Assembly: GCA_902567095.1 (NCBI GenBank)
Contig: CACFLG010000004.1
Coordinates: 1 to 64,000, forward strand
Length of the DNA stretch: 64,000 nucleotides
Direction: 5' to 3'
Source of the DNA: an uncultured OM182 clade bacterium
GTDB taxonomy: Bacteria; Pseudomonadota; Gammaproteobacteria; Pseudomonadales; Azotimanducaceae
Position numbers and translations under genes: made by a program. Below are positions 20,322-30,435 of the stretch, piece by piece. The notes beneath the pieces are model-generated. The model saw only the letters and a list, made by a program, of their open reading frames with translations, was not told the DNA's origin and did not search any database. Numbering within the stretch: position 1 is the first letter of the stretch; each line of letters opens with the position of its first letter.

Positions 20322-21173
20322 TTAGTCGCCTAATTGTCTTTGAACTTCCGCTGCGAAGTCGTCGTCATCTTTGTCAATCCCCTCACCAACTTCATAACGA
20401 ACAAACCGAATTATTTTTGCGCCGGAAGACGAACAAAGATCACCAACTTTCTTCTCGCTATCTTTCACGAAAGGTTGCTCTGTGAGACTAATTTCTGCCA
20501 AATATTTTCGCACTCTTCCATCAACCATTTTTTCAACTATTTCTTGGGGCTTTCCGGATTCTTCCGCTTGAGCCTTATATATTTCTCGCTCTTTCTCTAT
20601 AAGCTCCGCTGAAACCTGGTCGGGAGACACTACCAAAGGATTCATAGCTGCTATGTGCATCGCAATATCTTGAGCAAGGGCCTCATCTCCTCCTGAAACT
20701 GCAAGAAGAACGCCTATTTTTTTATTCCCGTGTATATAATTTGAAACACTTGCATTAGCATCTTCTAAAATTTCCGATCTTCTGATCGTAATATTCTCAC
20801 CGATTTTTTGAACCAGCTTTTCCCTTTCATCCTCAAAATCAATAGACTCAAGATTGCTAATCCTTCCCTCAAAAACTCGCTGGGTAACACTATCTGCCAA
20901 AGCCAAAAAATCTTGATTCTTTGCCGCGAAGTCCGTTTCACAGTTGACCTCCACTATAACCCCAATGCCGTTTCCTACTCTGCTGCTGATAATACCATCC
21001 GCAGCTATTCGCCCAGCTTTTTTTGCTGCTTTCATCCCACTTGATTTGCGAAGCGTCTCTATCGCGAGATCCATATCACCTGAAGATTGAACTAGAGCAT
21101 TTTTACAATCCATCATTCCAAGACCAGTTCTTTCACGTAATTCTTTTACCGCCGAAGCCGAAATTCCTGTCAT
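20322..21173 (-). CDS. tsf: Elongation factor Ts
   Basis: SAVKELRERTGLGMMDCKNAL, VEVNCETDFAAKNQDF. Confidence 0.97.
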   Translation of the reverse strand: MTGISASAVKELRERTGLGMMDCKNALVQSSGDMDLAIETLRKSSGMKAAKKAGRIAADGIISSRVGNGIGVIVEVNCETDFAAKNQDFLALADSVTQRVFEGRISNLESIDFEDEREKLVQKIGENITIRRSEILEDANASVSNYIHGNKKIGVLLAVSGGDEALAQDIAMHIAAMNPLVVSPDQVSAELIEKEREIYKAQAEESGKPQEIVEKMVDGRVRKYLAEISLTEQPFVKDSEKKVGDLCSSSGAKIIRFVRYEVGEGIDKDDDDFAAEVQRQLGD

Positions 21174-21196
21174 AACTCATGTCCTTTCTTTAGTAA

Positions 21197-22069
21197 TTAA
21201 GAATCTGCCTCTGTTGAGCTTGCCTCTGTTGAGCTTGCCTCTGTTGAGCTTGCCTCTGTTGAGCTTACCTCGGCCGCCGCTTCCTCAATCTCGCCTCCTT
21301 CAGAAACTTGATCTTCTTTGTTAGGTTGTTCAGCTGCTGGGGACTCCTCGATTTCAATAAAATCGTCTGGACGCATCACCCCATCGCGTTTTTCTTTACC
21401 AGAGATTGCGGCGTCCGCTAATGAGGAAACAAAAAGTTTTATTGAACGAATAGCGTCATCATTACCCGGGATGACGTAATCAATTCCATCGGGAGAACTG
21501 TTGGTATCGACGATCCCAATAACGGGGATCCCCAACTTCCTTGCCTCTGTAATCGCAATATTTTCGTAATCAACATCAACAACAAAAATTGCGTCGGGGA
21601 GGCCTCCCATATCTTTAATTCCTCCTAAGCTAGCTTCAAGCTTATCCAAATCCCTCTGAAGCGATAACGCCTCTTTCTTCGTAAGTTTCTCGAATGTGCC
21701 ATCAGTAGATAGCATTTCTAAATCTCTCAATCGCCGGATAGATTGTCTTATCGTTTTGTAATTGGTTAACATTCCACCCAACCATCGTTTGTCGACATAA
21801 GGCATTCCGCAACGTTCTGCTTCCTCTTTTATTACTTTGCCTGCACTTCGCTTCGTGCCTACAAACAAGACCTTGTTATTCTTTTGTACAAGATCGTTAA
21901 CAAATTCTGCCGCCGCGTTTAGGGCTGGGAGCGTTTCTTCAAGGTTGATGATATGGATGTTATTCCTTACACCAAAAATGAATTTAGACATCTTTGGATT
22001 CCAATATCTTTTTTGGTGCCCAAAATGAACACCGGCCTCTAATAATTCCTTCATAGATACACTAGTCAT
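21197..22069 (-). CDS. rpsB: 30S ribosomal protein S2 with repetitive C-terminal tail
   Basis: [31 protein letters not shown]...; tail ends (SSTEA)x4-DS. Confidence 0.97.
   Translation of the reverse strand: MTSVSMKELLEAGVHFGHQKRYWNPKMSKFIFGVRNNIHIINLEETLPALNAAAEFVNDLVQKNNKVLFVGTKRSAGKVIKEEAERCGMPYVDKRWLGGMLTNYKTIRQSIRRLRDLEMLSTDGTFEKLTKKEALSLQRDLDKLEASLGGIKDMGGLPDAIFVVDVDYENIAITEARKLGIPVIGIVDTNSSPDGIDYVIPGNDDAIRSIKLFVSSLADAAISGKEKRDGVMRPDDFIEIEESPAAEQPNKEDQVSEGGEIEEAAAEVSSTEASSTEASSTEASSTEADS
21207..21266. repeat. 15-bp coding minisatellite, 4 perfect units (GCCTCTGTTGAGCTT on +)
   Basis: Units at 21207-21221, 21222-21236, 21237-21251 and 21252-21266; encode SSTEA on minus. Confidence 0.95.
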
Positions 22070-22206
22070 AGCATCTCCGTTTCTTATTTTGGGTTAAGCC
22101 TCCAAAAGCCCCATAGTCCAACCGTTTCGAAAGGACGGCACCCGAACCATGTGACGACTTCTGTGAGAATTTTTCAGCCAAAGCAGCTGAGCCGAGTTTT
22201 ATACCA
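22070..22206 (-). promoter_or_regulatory. rpsB promoter (extended -10 TGGTATAAA) and ~120-nt 5' leader with a small hairpin
   Basis: Minus-strand TGGTATAAA at 22206-22198; leader contains GTCC...GGAC stem (22116-22136). Gammaproteobacterial rpsB leaders are known autoregulatory targets. Confidence 0.4.
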
Positions 22207-22360
22207 CAATTCCCACTAATTTGCTGAATAAAAGTCTTTTTTAAGAAAATTACCTGGTGTATAAAAAACCAGAGACGTTAACTGCACAGAGTCCCCATCG
22301 AATTCTCGTCATAAATAGGGAATCTCTGCTAAAATTAAGGCTTTAGAGTAAGTACCTTTT

Positions 22361-23143
22361 ATGACGATTGAGATAAAGTCTTCAGACGACATTGATAACA
22401 TGAGGCTTGTTGGAAGGCTAGCCGCTGAACAATTAGAAATGGTAGAAGAGTTTGTAAAGCCTGGAGTAAGCACAGAAAAACTTAATCAAATTTGTCACGA
22501 CTACACAATTGAAATACAAAATGCTATTCCCGCTCCACTGAATTATCGTGGTTTCCCTAAATCAATATGTACTTCTGTAAACCATGTTGTTTGTCACGGT
22601 ATTCCAAACGAGAAAAAAATCCTAAAAGATGGGGACATAATAAATATTGACATCACTTTAAAGAAAAACGGATTCCATGGAGACACCAGCAAGACCTTCC
22701 TGGTAGGGAATACGAGCAAACTGGCGACCCGCTTGACAGAAGTTTGTCAAGAATCACTTTATCTCGGTATTAAAGCAGTCCGGCCGGGAGGGTACGTTGG
22801 CGATATTGGTGCCGTGATTCAAAAGCACGTGGAGCGAAATAGATTTTCTGTAGTGCGAGAATACTGCGGGCATGGTATCGGAAGGGTGTTTCACGACGAA
22901 CCTCAGATATTGCATTATGGGAAAGAGGGAACAGGACCTGAACTTCGTCCTGGAATGGTCTTTACGATCGAGCCGATGGTAAACGCCGGCAAACCAAACG
23001 TAAAACTTTTACCAGATAATTGGACGGTTGTAACAAAAGACCACAAGCTAACTGCGCAATGGGAACACACGATATTGGTGACCGAAAATGGCTATGAAAT
23101 TTTGACCTGGAGAAAAGACGACACTATCGAAAGGTGCAATTGA
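22361..23143 (+). CDS. map: Methionine aminopeptidase type I
   Basis: FPKSICTSVNHVVCHGIPNEK, GHGIGRVFHDEPQILHYG, GMVFTIEPMVNAG. Confidence 0.97.
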   Translation: MTIEIKSSDDIDNMRLVGRLAAEQLEMVEEFVKPGVSTEKLNQICHDYTIEIQNAIPAPLNYRGFPKSICTSVNHVVCHGIPNEKKILKDGDIINIDITLKKNGFHGDTSKTFLVGNTSKLATRLTEVCQESLYLGIKAVRPGGYVGDIGAVIQKHVERNRFSVVREYCGHGIGRVFHDEPQILHYGKEGTGPELRPGMVFTIEPMVNAGKPNVKLLPDNWTVVTKDHKLTAQWEHTILVTENGYEILTWRKDDTIERCN

Positions 23144-23146
23144 AAA

Positions 23147-25843
23147 ATGTTTGAGGAAACTTTGGCGCAACTAAAAGTTAACCTCGAAAATCCTGCAAGC
23201 AGAGTTTTTCCGCTTAAAGAAGCTATACGGACTGCGAAAAATAAGCTTAGCGTTGCGTTCTACGAGAACGTCGACGTCGCCACAATAATTCACGAATACT
23301 CGAATTTTATCTATGAAGTTCTTGGTTTCGCTTGGGATGAATTCAGGTGGATCGAAAATGATAAAAGTTGGCGTAAATCCAGGATCGCCCTGCTTGCCGT
23401 TGGTGGATTTGGCAGAAAAGAATTACTACCTCATTCAGACATCGATATCCTTATTCTTCTAGAAAGAGATGATGTTTATCTGAACAGGGATAATATCCAA
23501 AGCTTTGTGACTCTTCTCTGGGATGTGGGGCTGAACGTAGGACATAGCGTCAGATCATTAAGAGACTGCAAGAGAGAGGCTTTGTCTGACGTAACAAGCT
23601 TAACTTCAATGACAGAGGCTAGAGTTATTCGGGGGAAGCTAGTTTTGCTAGAAAAGCTAAATGCTTTACTTCACCCCAAAAAGCTTTGGCACAAAAAGAA
23701 ATTCTATTTAGCGAAAGCTAACGAGCAAAAGATTAGACATAAAAAATCCGACTACACCGAATATTCACTTGAACCTAACGTAAAAACCTCTCCTGGAGGC
23801 TTGCGAGACATCCAGACATTGCAGTGGATAGCCGCACGCACCTTCGCAACACTAGATTTCAAGGAACTAGCAGCAAAGCAAATCATAAGCCGTTATGAGC
23901 ATGAGCGTCTTGTTGAGGCAAGAGCTTTCTTATGGAAGGTTAGGTTTGGATTGCACATTTTAGCGGGAAGAGACGAAAATCGGCTTCTTTTTTCTCACCA
24001 ACAATCCTTGGCAAAACAAATGTGCTACCAAGATAAAGATCAGCTTGCGGTAGAGCAATTCATGCAGGACTATTATATTTGTGCTTCGACCGTAAATACG
24101 GTCAACGAAACACTAATGAAATATTTTGAAGAAGAAATATGGGAACACAACAAAAACAAGAAAGCAGTTCAACTAGATAGTAATTTTAACTTAGTAAATG
24201 ATCTGATTGAACTATCTTCTCCCACAGCTTTTCAGGACACGCCTGGTGCTTTGTTTGAAATGTTTCTTTGGGCAGCCACGGACAATCGCGTAAAAGGTTT
24301 TAGCTCCTCGACCATACGACTCGCGCAAAAAAATATTCACCTGATTAACGAGGATTTTAGGAAAGATCCAAAAAATAATGCAACTTTTTTGAAAATCTTA
24401 GGTGCGCCGAATCATTTGTTTACCCAATTAAGGCGAATGGGCCGCTGGGGCATATTGGGCGCATATCTGCCAGAATTTCAAAGGGTAATCGGTCACATGC
24501 AATTTGATCTGTTTCACAGTTACACGGTTGATGCGCACACTCTTCAAGTAGTTCGGAACATGAGGAGATTTCGGTACAAAAACAACGAACAAAAATTTCC
24601 AATAGCCGCTCATATTCATTCTCGACTTCCGAGAGTAGAACTATTATACATCGCCGGGTTTTATCACGACTTGGGAAAAGGGTTGAAAGGCGACCACTCA
24701 AAAATTGGTTCAGAGATAGCAAAGGGATTTTGTCTAAACCATCGACTTCCTCTTTGGGATACAAATTTAGTCTGTTGGTTGGTAGACAATCATTTGGTGA
24801 TGTCAACCACGGCGCAACGCGAAGACATACAAGATCCAAATATTATTCATAACTTCGCCAAATTTGTTGGTGATCAAACCAGATTAGATTATCTCTACGC
24901 CCTAACCGTTGCTGACATGAACGCAACAAACTCAAATCTTTGGAATGGATGGCGCGCATCATTAATGAACCAACTGTACTCTGAAACAAAAAGGACTCTT
25001 AGAAAAGGTTTAGAAATGGTGATTGACAAAAACGAATATCTCGAAGATGTTCGACAAAATGCTATGAAATCTCTAGAGAAAGATGGTTTTAATTATGAAG
25101 AGATCGAGAGAGTCTGGTCACGAGTCGATGACGAATACTTCCTGAAAGAACGAGTTATCGACATAACCTGGCACACAAGAGCTATATTGCAAGAACCTAA
25201 TTCGGAAAAGCCGATTGTATTAGTTCGTAATGATAAATCTAGAGCCAGCGACGCTGGTTACACCCAGTTATTTGTTCACACAAAAAATCGGAAAGACTTA
25301 TTCACTTCAATTATCTTGGCCATTGATGGACTCCAACTTAATGTTGTTGACGCGAGAATCGCAACCTCAAAAGATAATAAAAAAACATTCAACACTTTTG
25401 CCGTGCTTGAAAAAACCGGGCTGCCAGTAGAGGAAGATGCAACAAGAATCGAGCAAATAAGATCTCACATTGAAGATTCAATTGCTGAAAAAGGAAAAAA
25501 GTCTAGATATTTGGCAATAAGAACTGCATCCCTTGAACAGTTTGTGAGTAAAACCAGTATCAATATAAACAAGAAAAGTGAAGAACAGGACGTATGGGTA
25601 ATAGAAGTTACCACCGCAGATAGGCCCGGGATCCTTGCGGTCATCGGAGACTCGTTTAATCAGTTTGAGATAGATATCATATCTGCCCGGATAACTACAC
25701 TCGGAGAAAAAGTTGAAGATATCTTTTATGTCACATCTAATTCGATTAATTTCTCAATAGAGCAACCGAAAGCCCATGAGTTAAGATTAGCTCTTCAAGA
25801 ATCCCTAGATAATCACGCACAAAAGCTGATGAATGAAAAATGA
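23147..25843 (+). CDS. glnD: PII uridylyltransferase / uridylyl-removing enzyme
   Basis: GGFGRKELLPHSDIDILIL nucleotidyltransferase motif, HD domain (YIAGFYHDLGKGLKGDHSKIG), C-terminal ACT domains. Confidence 0.96.
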   Translation: MFEETLAQLKVNLENPASRVFPLKEAIRTAKNKLSVAFYENVDVATIIHEYSNFIYEVLGFAWDEFRWIENDKSWRKSRIALLAVGGFGRKELLPHSDIDILILLERDDVYLNRDNIQSFVTLLWDVGLNVGHSVRSLRDCKREALSDVTSLTSMTEARVIRGKLVLLEKLNALLHPKKLWHKKKFYLAKANEQKIRHKKSDYTEYSLEPNVKTSPGGLRDIQTLQWIAARTFATLDFKELAAKQIISRYEHERLVEARAFLWKVRFGLHILAGRDENRLLFSHQQSLAKQMCYQDKDQLAVEQFMQDYYICASTVNTVNETLMKYFEEEIWEHNKNKKAVQLDSNFNLVNDLIELSSPTAFQDTPGALFEMFLWAATDNRVKGFSSSTIRLAQKNIHLINEDFRKDPKNNATFLKILGAPNHLFTQLRRMGRWGILGAYLPEFQRVIGHMQFDLFHSYTVDAHTLQVVRNMRRFRYKNNEQKFPIAAHIHSRLPRVELLYIAGFYHDLGKGLKGDHSKIGSEIAKGFCLNHRLPLWDTNLVCWLVDNHLVMSTTAQREDIQDPNIIHNFAKFVGDQTRLDYLYALTVADMNATNSNLWNGWRASLMNQLYSETKRTLRKGLEMVIDKNEYLEDVRQNAMKSLEKDGFNYEEIERVWSRVDDEYFLKERVIDITWHTRAILQEPNSEKPIVLVRNDKSRASDAGYTQLFVHTKNRKDLFTSIILAIDGLQLNVVDARIATSKDNKKTFNTFAVLEKTGLPVEEDATRIEQIRSHIEDSIAEKGKKSRYLAIRTASLEQFVSKTSININKKSEEQDVWVIEVTTADRPGILAVIGDSFNQFEIDIISARITTLGEKVEDIFYVTSNSINFSIEQPKAHELRLALQESLDNHAQKLMNEK

Positions 25844-27042
25844 ACGACGAACTTGAGAGATTGCAAGCCTATCCTTTTCAAAAACTAGCTGACCTTCTTA
25901 ACAGCACGTCTACAAAGTCAAAGGATAAGGCAATAGCCTTAACGATTGGCGAACCTAAGCACACCCCACCGGACTTTGTTTTAAAACTTTTTCAGGACTC
26001 AAGGAAGCTATCAGCAGCTCTGGGTTCATATCCGGCTACAAGAGGCTCAAAGCCCCTAAGGGATAGCGTGGCCCAATTTTTAGAAAAACGATACGACCTA
26101 AAAACGCCGGTAGATTCAGAAAGACAAATACTGCCAGTTAACGGTACAAGAGAAGCACTTTTTGCGATAGCTCAATGCGTAATATCAATTAAGTCGCCTG
26201 GTTTAGTGCTAATGCCGAATCCGTTTTACCAAATATATGAAGGAGCGGGAATACTCGCGGGGAGCAAACCGCACTTCATTAATTGTTTTGAAGACACTAA
26301 TTTCCAGCCTAATTTCGAAAAAGTGAATCAATCGACTTGGGCAAAGTGCAAACTTCTTTATATTTGCACGCCCGGGAATCCTAGTGGAGCGGTTATTCCA
26401 ATAGAAACTATGAAACAACTTATCCAACTTTCTGATGAGCACAATTTTGTTATCGTATCCGATGAATGTTACTCAGAGATTTATCACACAGAGGCATCGC
26501 CACCGCCGGGATTACTTCAAGCCTGTGATAGGTTAAATAGGAGCACCTTTAAAAACTGCTTGGTCTTCAACTCCCTATCCAAACGATCCAACCTCCCTGG
26601 ACTTAGATCCGGCTTCGTAGCTGGAGATGCAGAATTAATCGAAAAATTCCTTCTCTACAGGACTTACCATGGATCTGCGATGCCGTTGCACCACCAATTT
26701 GTAAGCGAATTAGCCTGGGCGGATGAAGATCACGTAATACAAAACCGAAGCTTATACCGGAAAAAGGTATCCGCAATTAAAAAGATTCTCGAAACAGTGC
26801 TGTCCGTTCCTGTACCCGAATGCGGGTTCTTTTTGTGGCCCAAGACACCCGGCTCTGACACACAATTTAGCCTAGATCTTTTCGAACAGACCAATACAAA
26901 AACTCTTCCCGGCAGTTTCTTATCCAGAAATACTTCCGAGGGGAATCCGGGCAAAAATCGGGTCAGGCTAGCTCTAGTTAGTTCTCTAGAAGAATGTGAA
27001 GAAGCAGCGATTCGAATTAGACAATTCATGAATAATCAATAA
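25840..27042 (+). CDS. dapC: Succinyldiaminopimelate transaminase
   Basis: Class I/II aminotransferase (YICTPGNPSGAVI; VFNSLSKRSNLPGLRSGF) next to dapD/dapE. Confidence 0.92.
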   Translation: MNDELERLQAYPFQKLADLLNSTSTKSKDKAIALTIGEPKHTPPDFVLKLFQDSRKLSAALGSYPATRGSKPLRDSVAQFLEKRYDLKTPVDSERQILPVNGTREALFAIAQCVISIKSPGLVLMPNPFYQIYEGAGILAGSKPHFINCFEDTNFQPNFEKVNQSTWAKCKLLYICTPGNPSGAVIPIETMKQLIQLSDEHNFVIVSDECYSEIYHTEASPPPGLLQACDRLNRSTFKNCLVFNSLSKRSNLPGLRSGFVAGDAELIEKFLLYRTYHGSAMPLHHQFVSELAWADEDHVIQNRSLYRKKVSAIKKILETVLSVPVPECGFFLWPKTPGSDTQFSLDLFEQTNTKTLPGSFLSRNTSEGNPGKNRVRLALVSSLEECEEAAIRIRQFMNNQ

Positions 27043-27096
27043 AACTAATTTAGTGATATAAGCCGCATCAACGTATAATGATTCTACTTTTTTTAA

Positions 27097-28125
27097 GTGA
27101 GCAATGACATGTTTGCACTTGGGTTCGGCTTGGGCACAAAAAACAAGAAAGGCGAGTGGTTAGAGGCCTTCTTCCCGGCTCCTATATTATCACCAGAGCG
27201 AGAAATCGTTGGTATAGTTAAAAAAAATACTAGCTACACCGATGGAAACCGAGATCTTGCGTTGTCGGCGAAAGAAATATCCGAATGCGCGCGCGAAATC
27301 AAAGATACTGAACAAAAAAAATTGTTAGAAAAGTTAGCCTCGTCCTCAATGCCAAAGGTCATTTCAGTAATCGAGACTGATGGTGCGGTTAAGTCAACTC
27401 CTGAAGCCTACCTCAAACTCCACTTGCTTTCGACTCGCTTAGCTAAGCCAAACGGTATGAATCTAGAAAATATTTTTACGTGCCTTCCAACTGTCGCCTG
27501 GACAAGTGATGGAGCAATTGACCCGAACGAACTTGAAGAAGTGATCATGGAAAACCGACTTAGAGGTAAACACATAGAGATTTTTTCTTTAGACAAATTT
27601 CCTAGAATGACCAACTATGTTATCCCGAGCGGGGTGCGAATAGCCCATTCCGCCCGTATCAGATTGGGAGCGTTTCTTGGAGAGGGCACGACGGTGATGC
27701 ACGAGGGTTTTGTTAATTTCAATGCAGGAACTACCGGTCCCAACATGGTCGAGGGACGAATTTCTCAAGGGGTCGTGGTCGGATCGGGGACAGACCTCGG
27801 AGGAAGCGCGAGCACAGCTGGAACGCTTTCAGGGGGCGGAAATGTTTTAATCACAATTGGTAAGGACTGTCTTATCTCCGCCAATGCAGGGACTGGAATT
27901 CCGTTGGGTGACCGATGCACTATCGAGGCAGGCTTATACATTACCCCAGGAACTTTAGTTAGAGTATTAGATGAAGATAGAAAGACTATAAAGGAAGTAA
28001 AGGCAAGAGAGCTCTCAGGACAATCGGATATGTTGTTCATTAGAAATTCTCTTTCTGGAGTAGTTGAGTGTCGGACTAACAGGAATGCCATTTCTTTGAA
28101 CCCGCTGTTACACGACAATAATTAG
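27097..28125 (+). CDS. dapD: Tetrahydrodipicolinate N-succinyltransferase, long (Pseudomonas-type)
   Basis: SGVRIAHSARIRLGAFLGEGTTVMHEGFVNFNAGTTGPNMVEGRISQGVVVG. Confidence 0.95.
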   Translation: MSNDMFALGFGLGTKNKKGEWLEAFFPAPILSPEREIVGIVKKNTSYTDGNRDLALSAKEISECAREIKDTEQKKLLEKLASSSMPKVISVIETDGAVKSTPEAYLKLHLLSTRLAKPNGMNLENIFTCLPTVAWTSDGAIDPNELEEVIMENRLRGKHIEIFSLDKFPRMTNYVIPSGVRIAHSARIRLGAFLGEGTTVMHEGFVNFNAGTTGPNMVEGRISQGVVVGSGTDLGGSASTAGTLSGGGNVLITIGKDCLISANAGTGIPLGDRCTIEAGLYITPGTLVRVLDEDRKTIKEVKARELSGQSDMLFIRNSLSGVVECRTNRNAISLNPLLHDNN

Positions 28126-28135
28126 AGTTCCGAAT

Positions 28136-29269
28136 ATGAACACGCTTGATCTTGCTAAACTTCTTATCAAAGAGCGATCGATTTCTCCAAACGACAGCAA
28201 CTGTCAGGAAATTATAAAAAAGAATTTGATTGAACAGGGCTTTGAAGTAAAAGACCTTCCTTTCGGACCAGTGAAAAACCTTTGGGCAACAAGAGCAGGA
28301 AGAAAAAAAGGTCGGACGTTTTGCTTTGCAGGCCATACTGACGTAGTCCCAGCAGGACCTTTAGAATCCTGGGAATTTGATCCCTTCGAAGGAACAGTTC
28401 ACGACAATATACTCCATGGCAGGGGGGCAGCTGATATGAAGGGATCGCTCGCGGCTATGATTACCGCTACCGAGAGATTCTTAGAGACAGAAAAAGAGTA
28501 TCCAGGGACTATTGCGTTTCTTTTAACGTCAGATGAAGAAGATCAGGCGGTAGATGGGACAGCGAAGGCGATAAAAACGATAATGGCTGGTGGGACAAAA
28601 ATTGATTTCTGTTTGATAGGAGAACCCTCAAGTTCCCAGAAATTAGGAGACACAATCCGGGTCGGACGACGAGGTTCCCTAAGCGGCAAGCTTTTAGTGA
28701 AAGGTATCCAGGGGCACGTGGCATACCCGGATCTCGCGAGAAACCCAATTCACGAATCCTCCAACATTGTAACCGCTTTGTGCACTGAAAAATGGGATGC
28801 CGGAAACGAATTTTTCCCTGCAACAAGTTTCCAGATATCCAATATAACCGGTGGCACCGGAGTCAATAACGTAATCCCTGGTGAAGCTGTAATCGATTTC
28901 AATTTTCGCTTCTCTCCCGAACTAAGCGAGAAAGAAATCATAGCGAGAACCGAGGATTTAATTAGAAGGAATTGCGAAGAGTTCCACGTTGATTGGAAAT
29001 TATCGGGCAATCCTTTTATCACGAAGGGAGGAACTCTTATCCCCGCAGTTCAAGAGGCTATCAAGAATTTTACCGGGCTTGAAACCATACTTTCTACCTC
29101 GGGCGGGACGTCGGATGGCCGCTTTATTGCGCCAATGGGGATCGAAGTAGTAGAGCTAGGACCGACAAACCAAACGATCCACAAAGTCAACGAGGCAATT
29201 CCTGTAAAAGAGATAGAAGATTTATCGAATATTTATGAATTAATTCTTAAGAAGATATTCAAATCGTGA
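28136..29269 (+). CDS. dapE: Succinyl-diaminopimelate desuccinylase
   Basis: FAGHTDVVPAGPLESWEFDPFEGTVHDNILHGRGAADMKGSLAAM; TSDEEDQAVDGT. Confidence 0.96.
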   Translation: MNTLDLAKLLIKERSISPNDSNCQEIIKKNLIEQGFEVKDLPFGPVKNLWATRAGRKKGRTFCFAGHTDVVPAGPLESWEFDPFEGTVHDNILHGRGAADMKGSLAAMITATERFLETEKEYPGTIAFLLTSDEEDQAVDGTAKAIKTIMAGGTKIDFCLIGEPSSSQKLGDTIRVGRRGSLSGKLLVKGIQGHVAYPDLARNPIHESSNIVTALCTEKWDAGNEFFPATSFQISNITGGTGVNNVIPGEAVIDFNFRFSPELSEKEIIARTEDLIRRNCEEFHVDWKLSGNPFITKGGTLIPAVQEAIKNFTGLETILSTSGGTSDGRFIAPMGIEVVELGPTNQTIHKVNEAIPVKEIEDLSNIYELILKKIFKS

Positions 29270-29634
29270 ATTTCCCGGATATAGAAATTTATATAAAAAA
29301 CCTAAAGATCAACGAAATAAATGCGTGGTTGGGCGCGTGTTGGGGGATAAGCAGCACAAGCCAGATTGGATCGACTGCAGTGTTGCAACTTTGCAACGCC
29401 GAACGGGATTTAGAGTGCAGAATTTTAGAAAATGCAATAGCACCAGGTTTTACCTCGATCTTTTTTTCTCCTAACAAAACCAAATGGGAAACAGATCTCC
29501 AATGCGCTAGAGATGCATTCACCTACTTCCAACTTGAAGTTCGATGCTCCACGGGTGGTTGGAATGAGAATTCCAATGAAGATGAGGAATGGTTCAAAAT
29601 TGACAGCGACGGAATACATAGAATCAAATGGTAG
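29266..29634 (+). CDS. Hypothetical protein
   Basis: 122-aa ORF in a tight gene chain (overlaps the dapE stop and next start); INAWLGACWGISSTSQIGSTAVLQL; family not recognised. Confidence 0.65.
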   Translation: MNFPDIEIYIKNLKINEINAWLGACWGISSTSQIGSTAVLQLCNAERDLECRILENAIAPGFTSIFFSPNKTKWETDLQCARDAFTYFQLEVRCSTGGWNENSNEDEEWFKIDSDGIHRIKW

Positions 29635-30377
29635 CAAGAACCGGCATATTACTTCTCGTTGGCACGCTAACTTTTCTCACCAGCATTTTTATTAACCTCC
29701 CCGCCTCTTTATTTTCTGGGCAAATAGATGGAGTGGCTCAGAACTTAAAAGGTCTTCAGATAGGAAAAATCTCAGGGACAATATGGGAGGGAAGTCTAGA
29801 AACTCAATACCAGGAGTTTCCCGTGACGACTGTCTCTTGGAACACGGCCTTGCTACCGCTTATTTTGGGCAAGTTCAATCTAGAGCTTTCGCTTCATGCG
29901 TCCGGTCTTAAGGGGAAATCTGACCTTTCCATTTCAGGAGACGCTGTAAAATTGACTAATCTAGATCTTGAGATTAATTCTTCCTTTATTAATACTACAA
30001 CAAGGCCTTACGGGCTCACACTATCTGAGAGTTTTAGCGTCACCGCCCCAGAAATTTACGTGTCTAATAATTGGCTCAACAAGATGAATGGAAGATTGCT
30101 ATGGCCCGGGGGAGTTATAGAAATAGAAACACCTTTAGAACGACTGAGGACTCAGCTACCAATGCTGCAAGGCATAGCCAAGATGGAAAATAAAGAAGTG
30201 AAACTCTATATGTATTCCAAGTCAGAAGAAATTATAATTTTGTCCTTGAACCAATTAGGCTGGGCCAAGGCAGAAATCAATCACCTGTTTTTTGAAATTG
30301 CAAAGATCCCATTCCCTAGTTCGGGAGCTGTAAACCAAAAAGATCCAGCGATCACAATGGAAGAGAAAATACTTTGA
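29628..30377 (+). CDS. gspN: Type II secretion system protein N
   Basis: Single N-terminal TM; LPASLFSGQIDGVAQNLKGLQIGKISGTIWEG...VSWNTALLPLILGKFNLELSL; position before gspC/gspD. Confidence 0.75.
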   Translation: MVARTGILLLVGTLTFLTSIFINLPASLFSGQIDGVAQNLKGLQIGKISGTIWEGSLETQYQEFPVTTVSWNTALLPLILGKFNLELSLHASGLKGKSDLSISGDAVKLTNLDLEINSSFINTTTRPYGLTLSESFSVTAPEIYVSNNWLNKMNGRLLWPGGVIEIETPLERLRTQLPMLQGIAKMENKEVKLYMYSKSEEIIILSLNQLGWAKAEINHLFFEIAKIPFPSSGAVNQKDPAITMEEKIL

Positions 30378-30435
30378 TCTGCTATCCCTCCTTCTGTGGT
30401 ATCTTAAACGGCTAAGAGCAAGAGAAACTGATAAG

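Noticed and set aside
24420-24839. 139-aa antisense ORF in glnD
   Set aside because: Overlaps the conserved HD domain of GlnD; shadow ORF.
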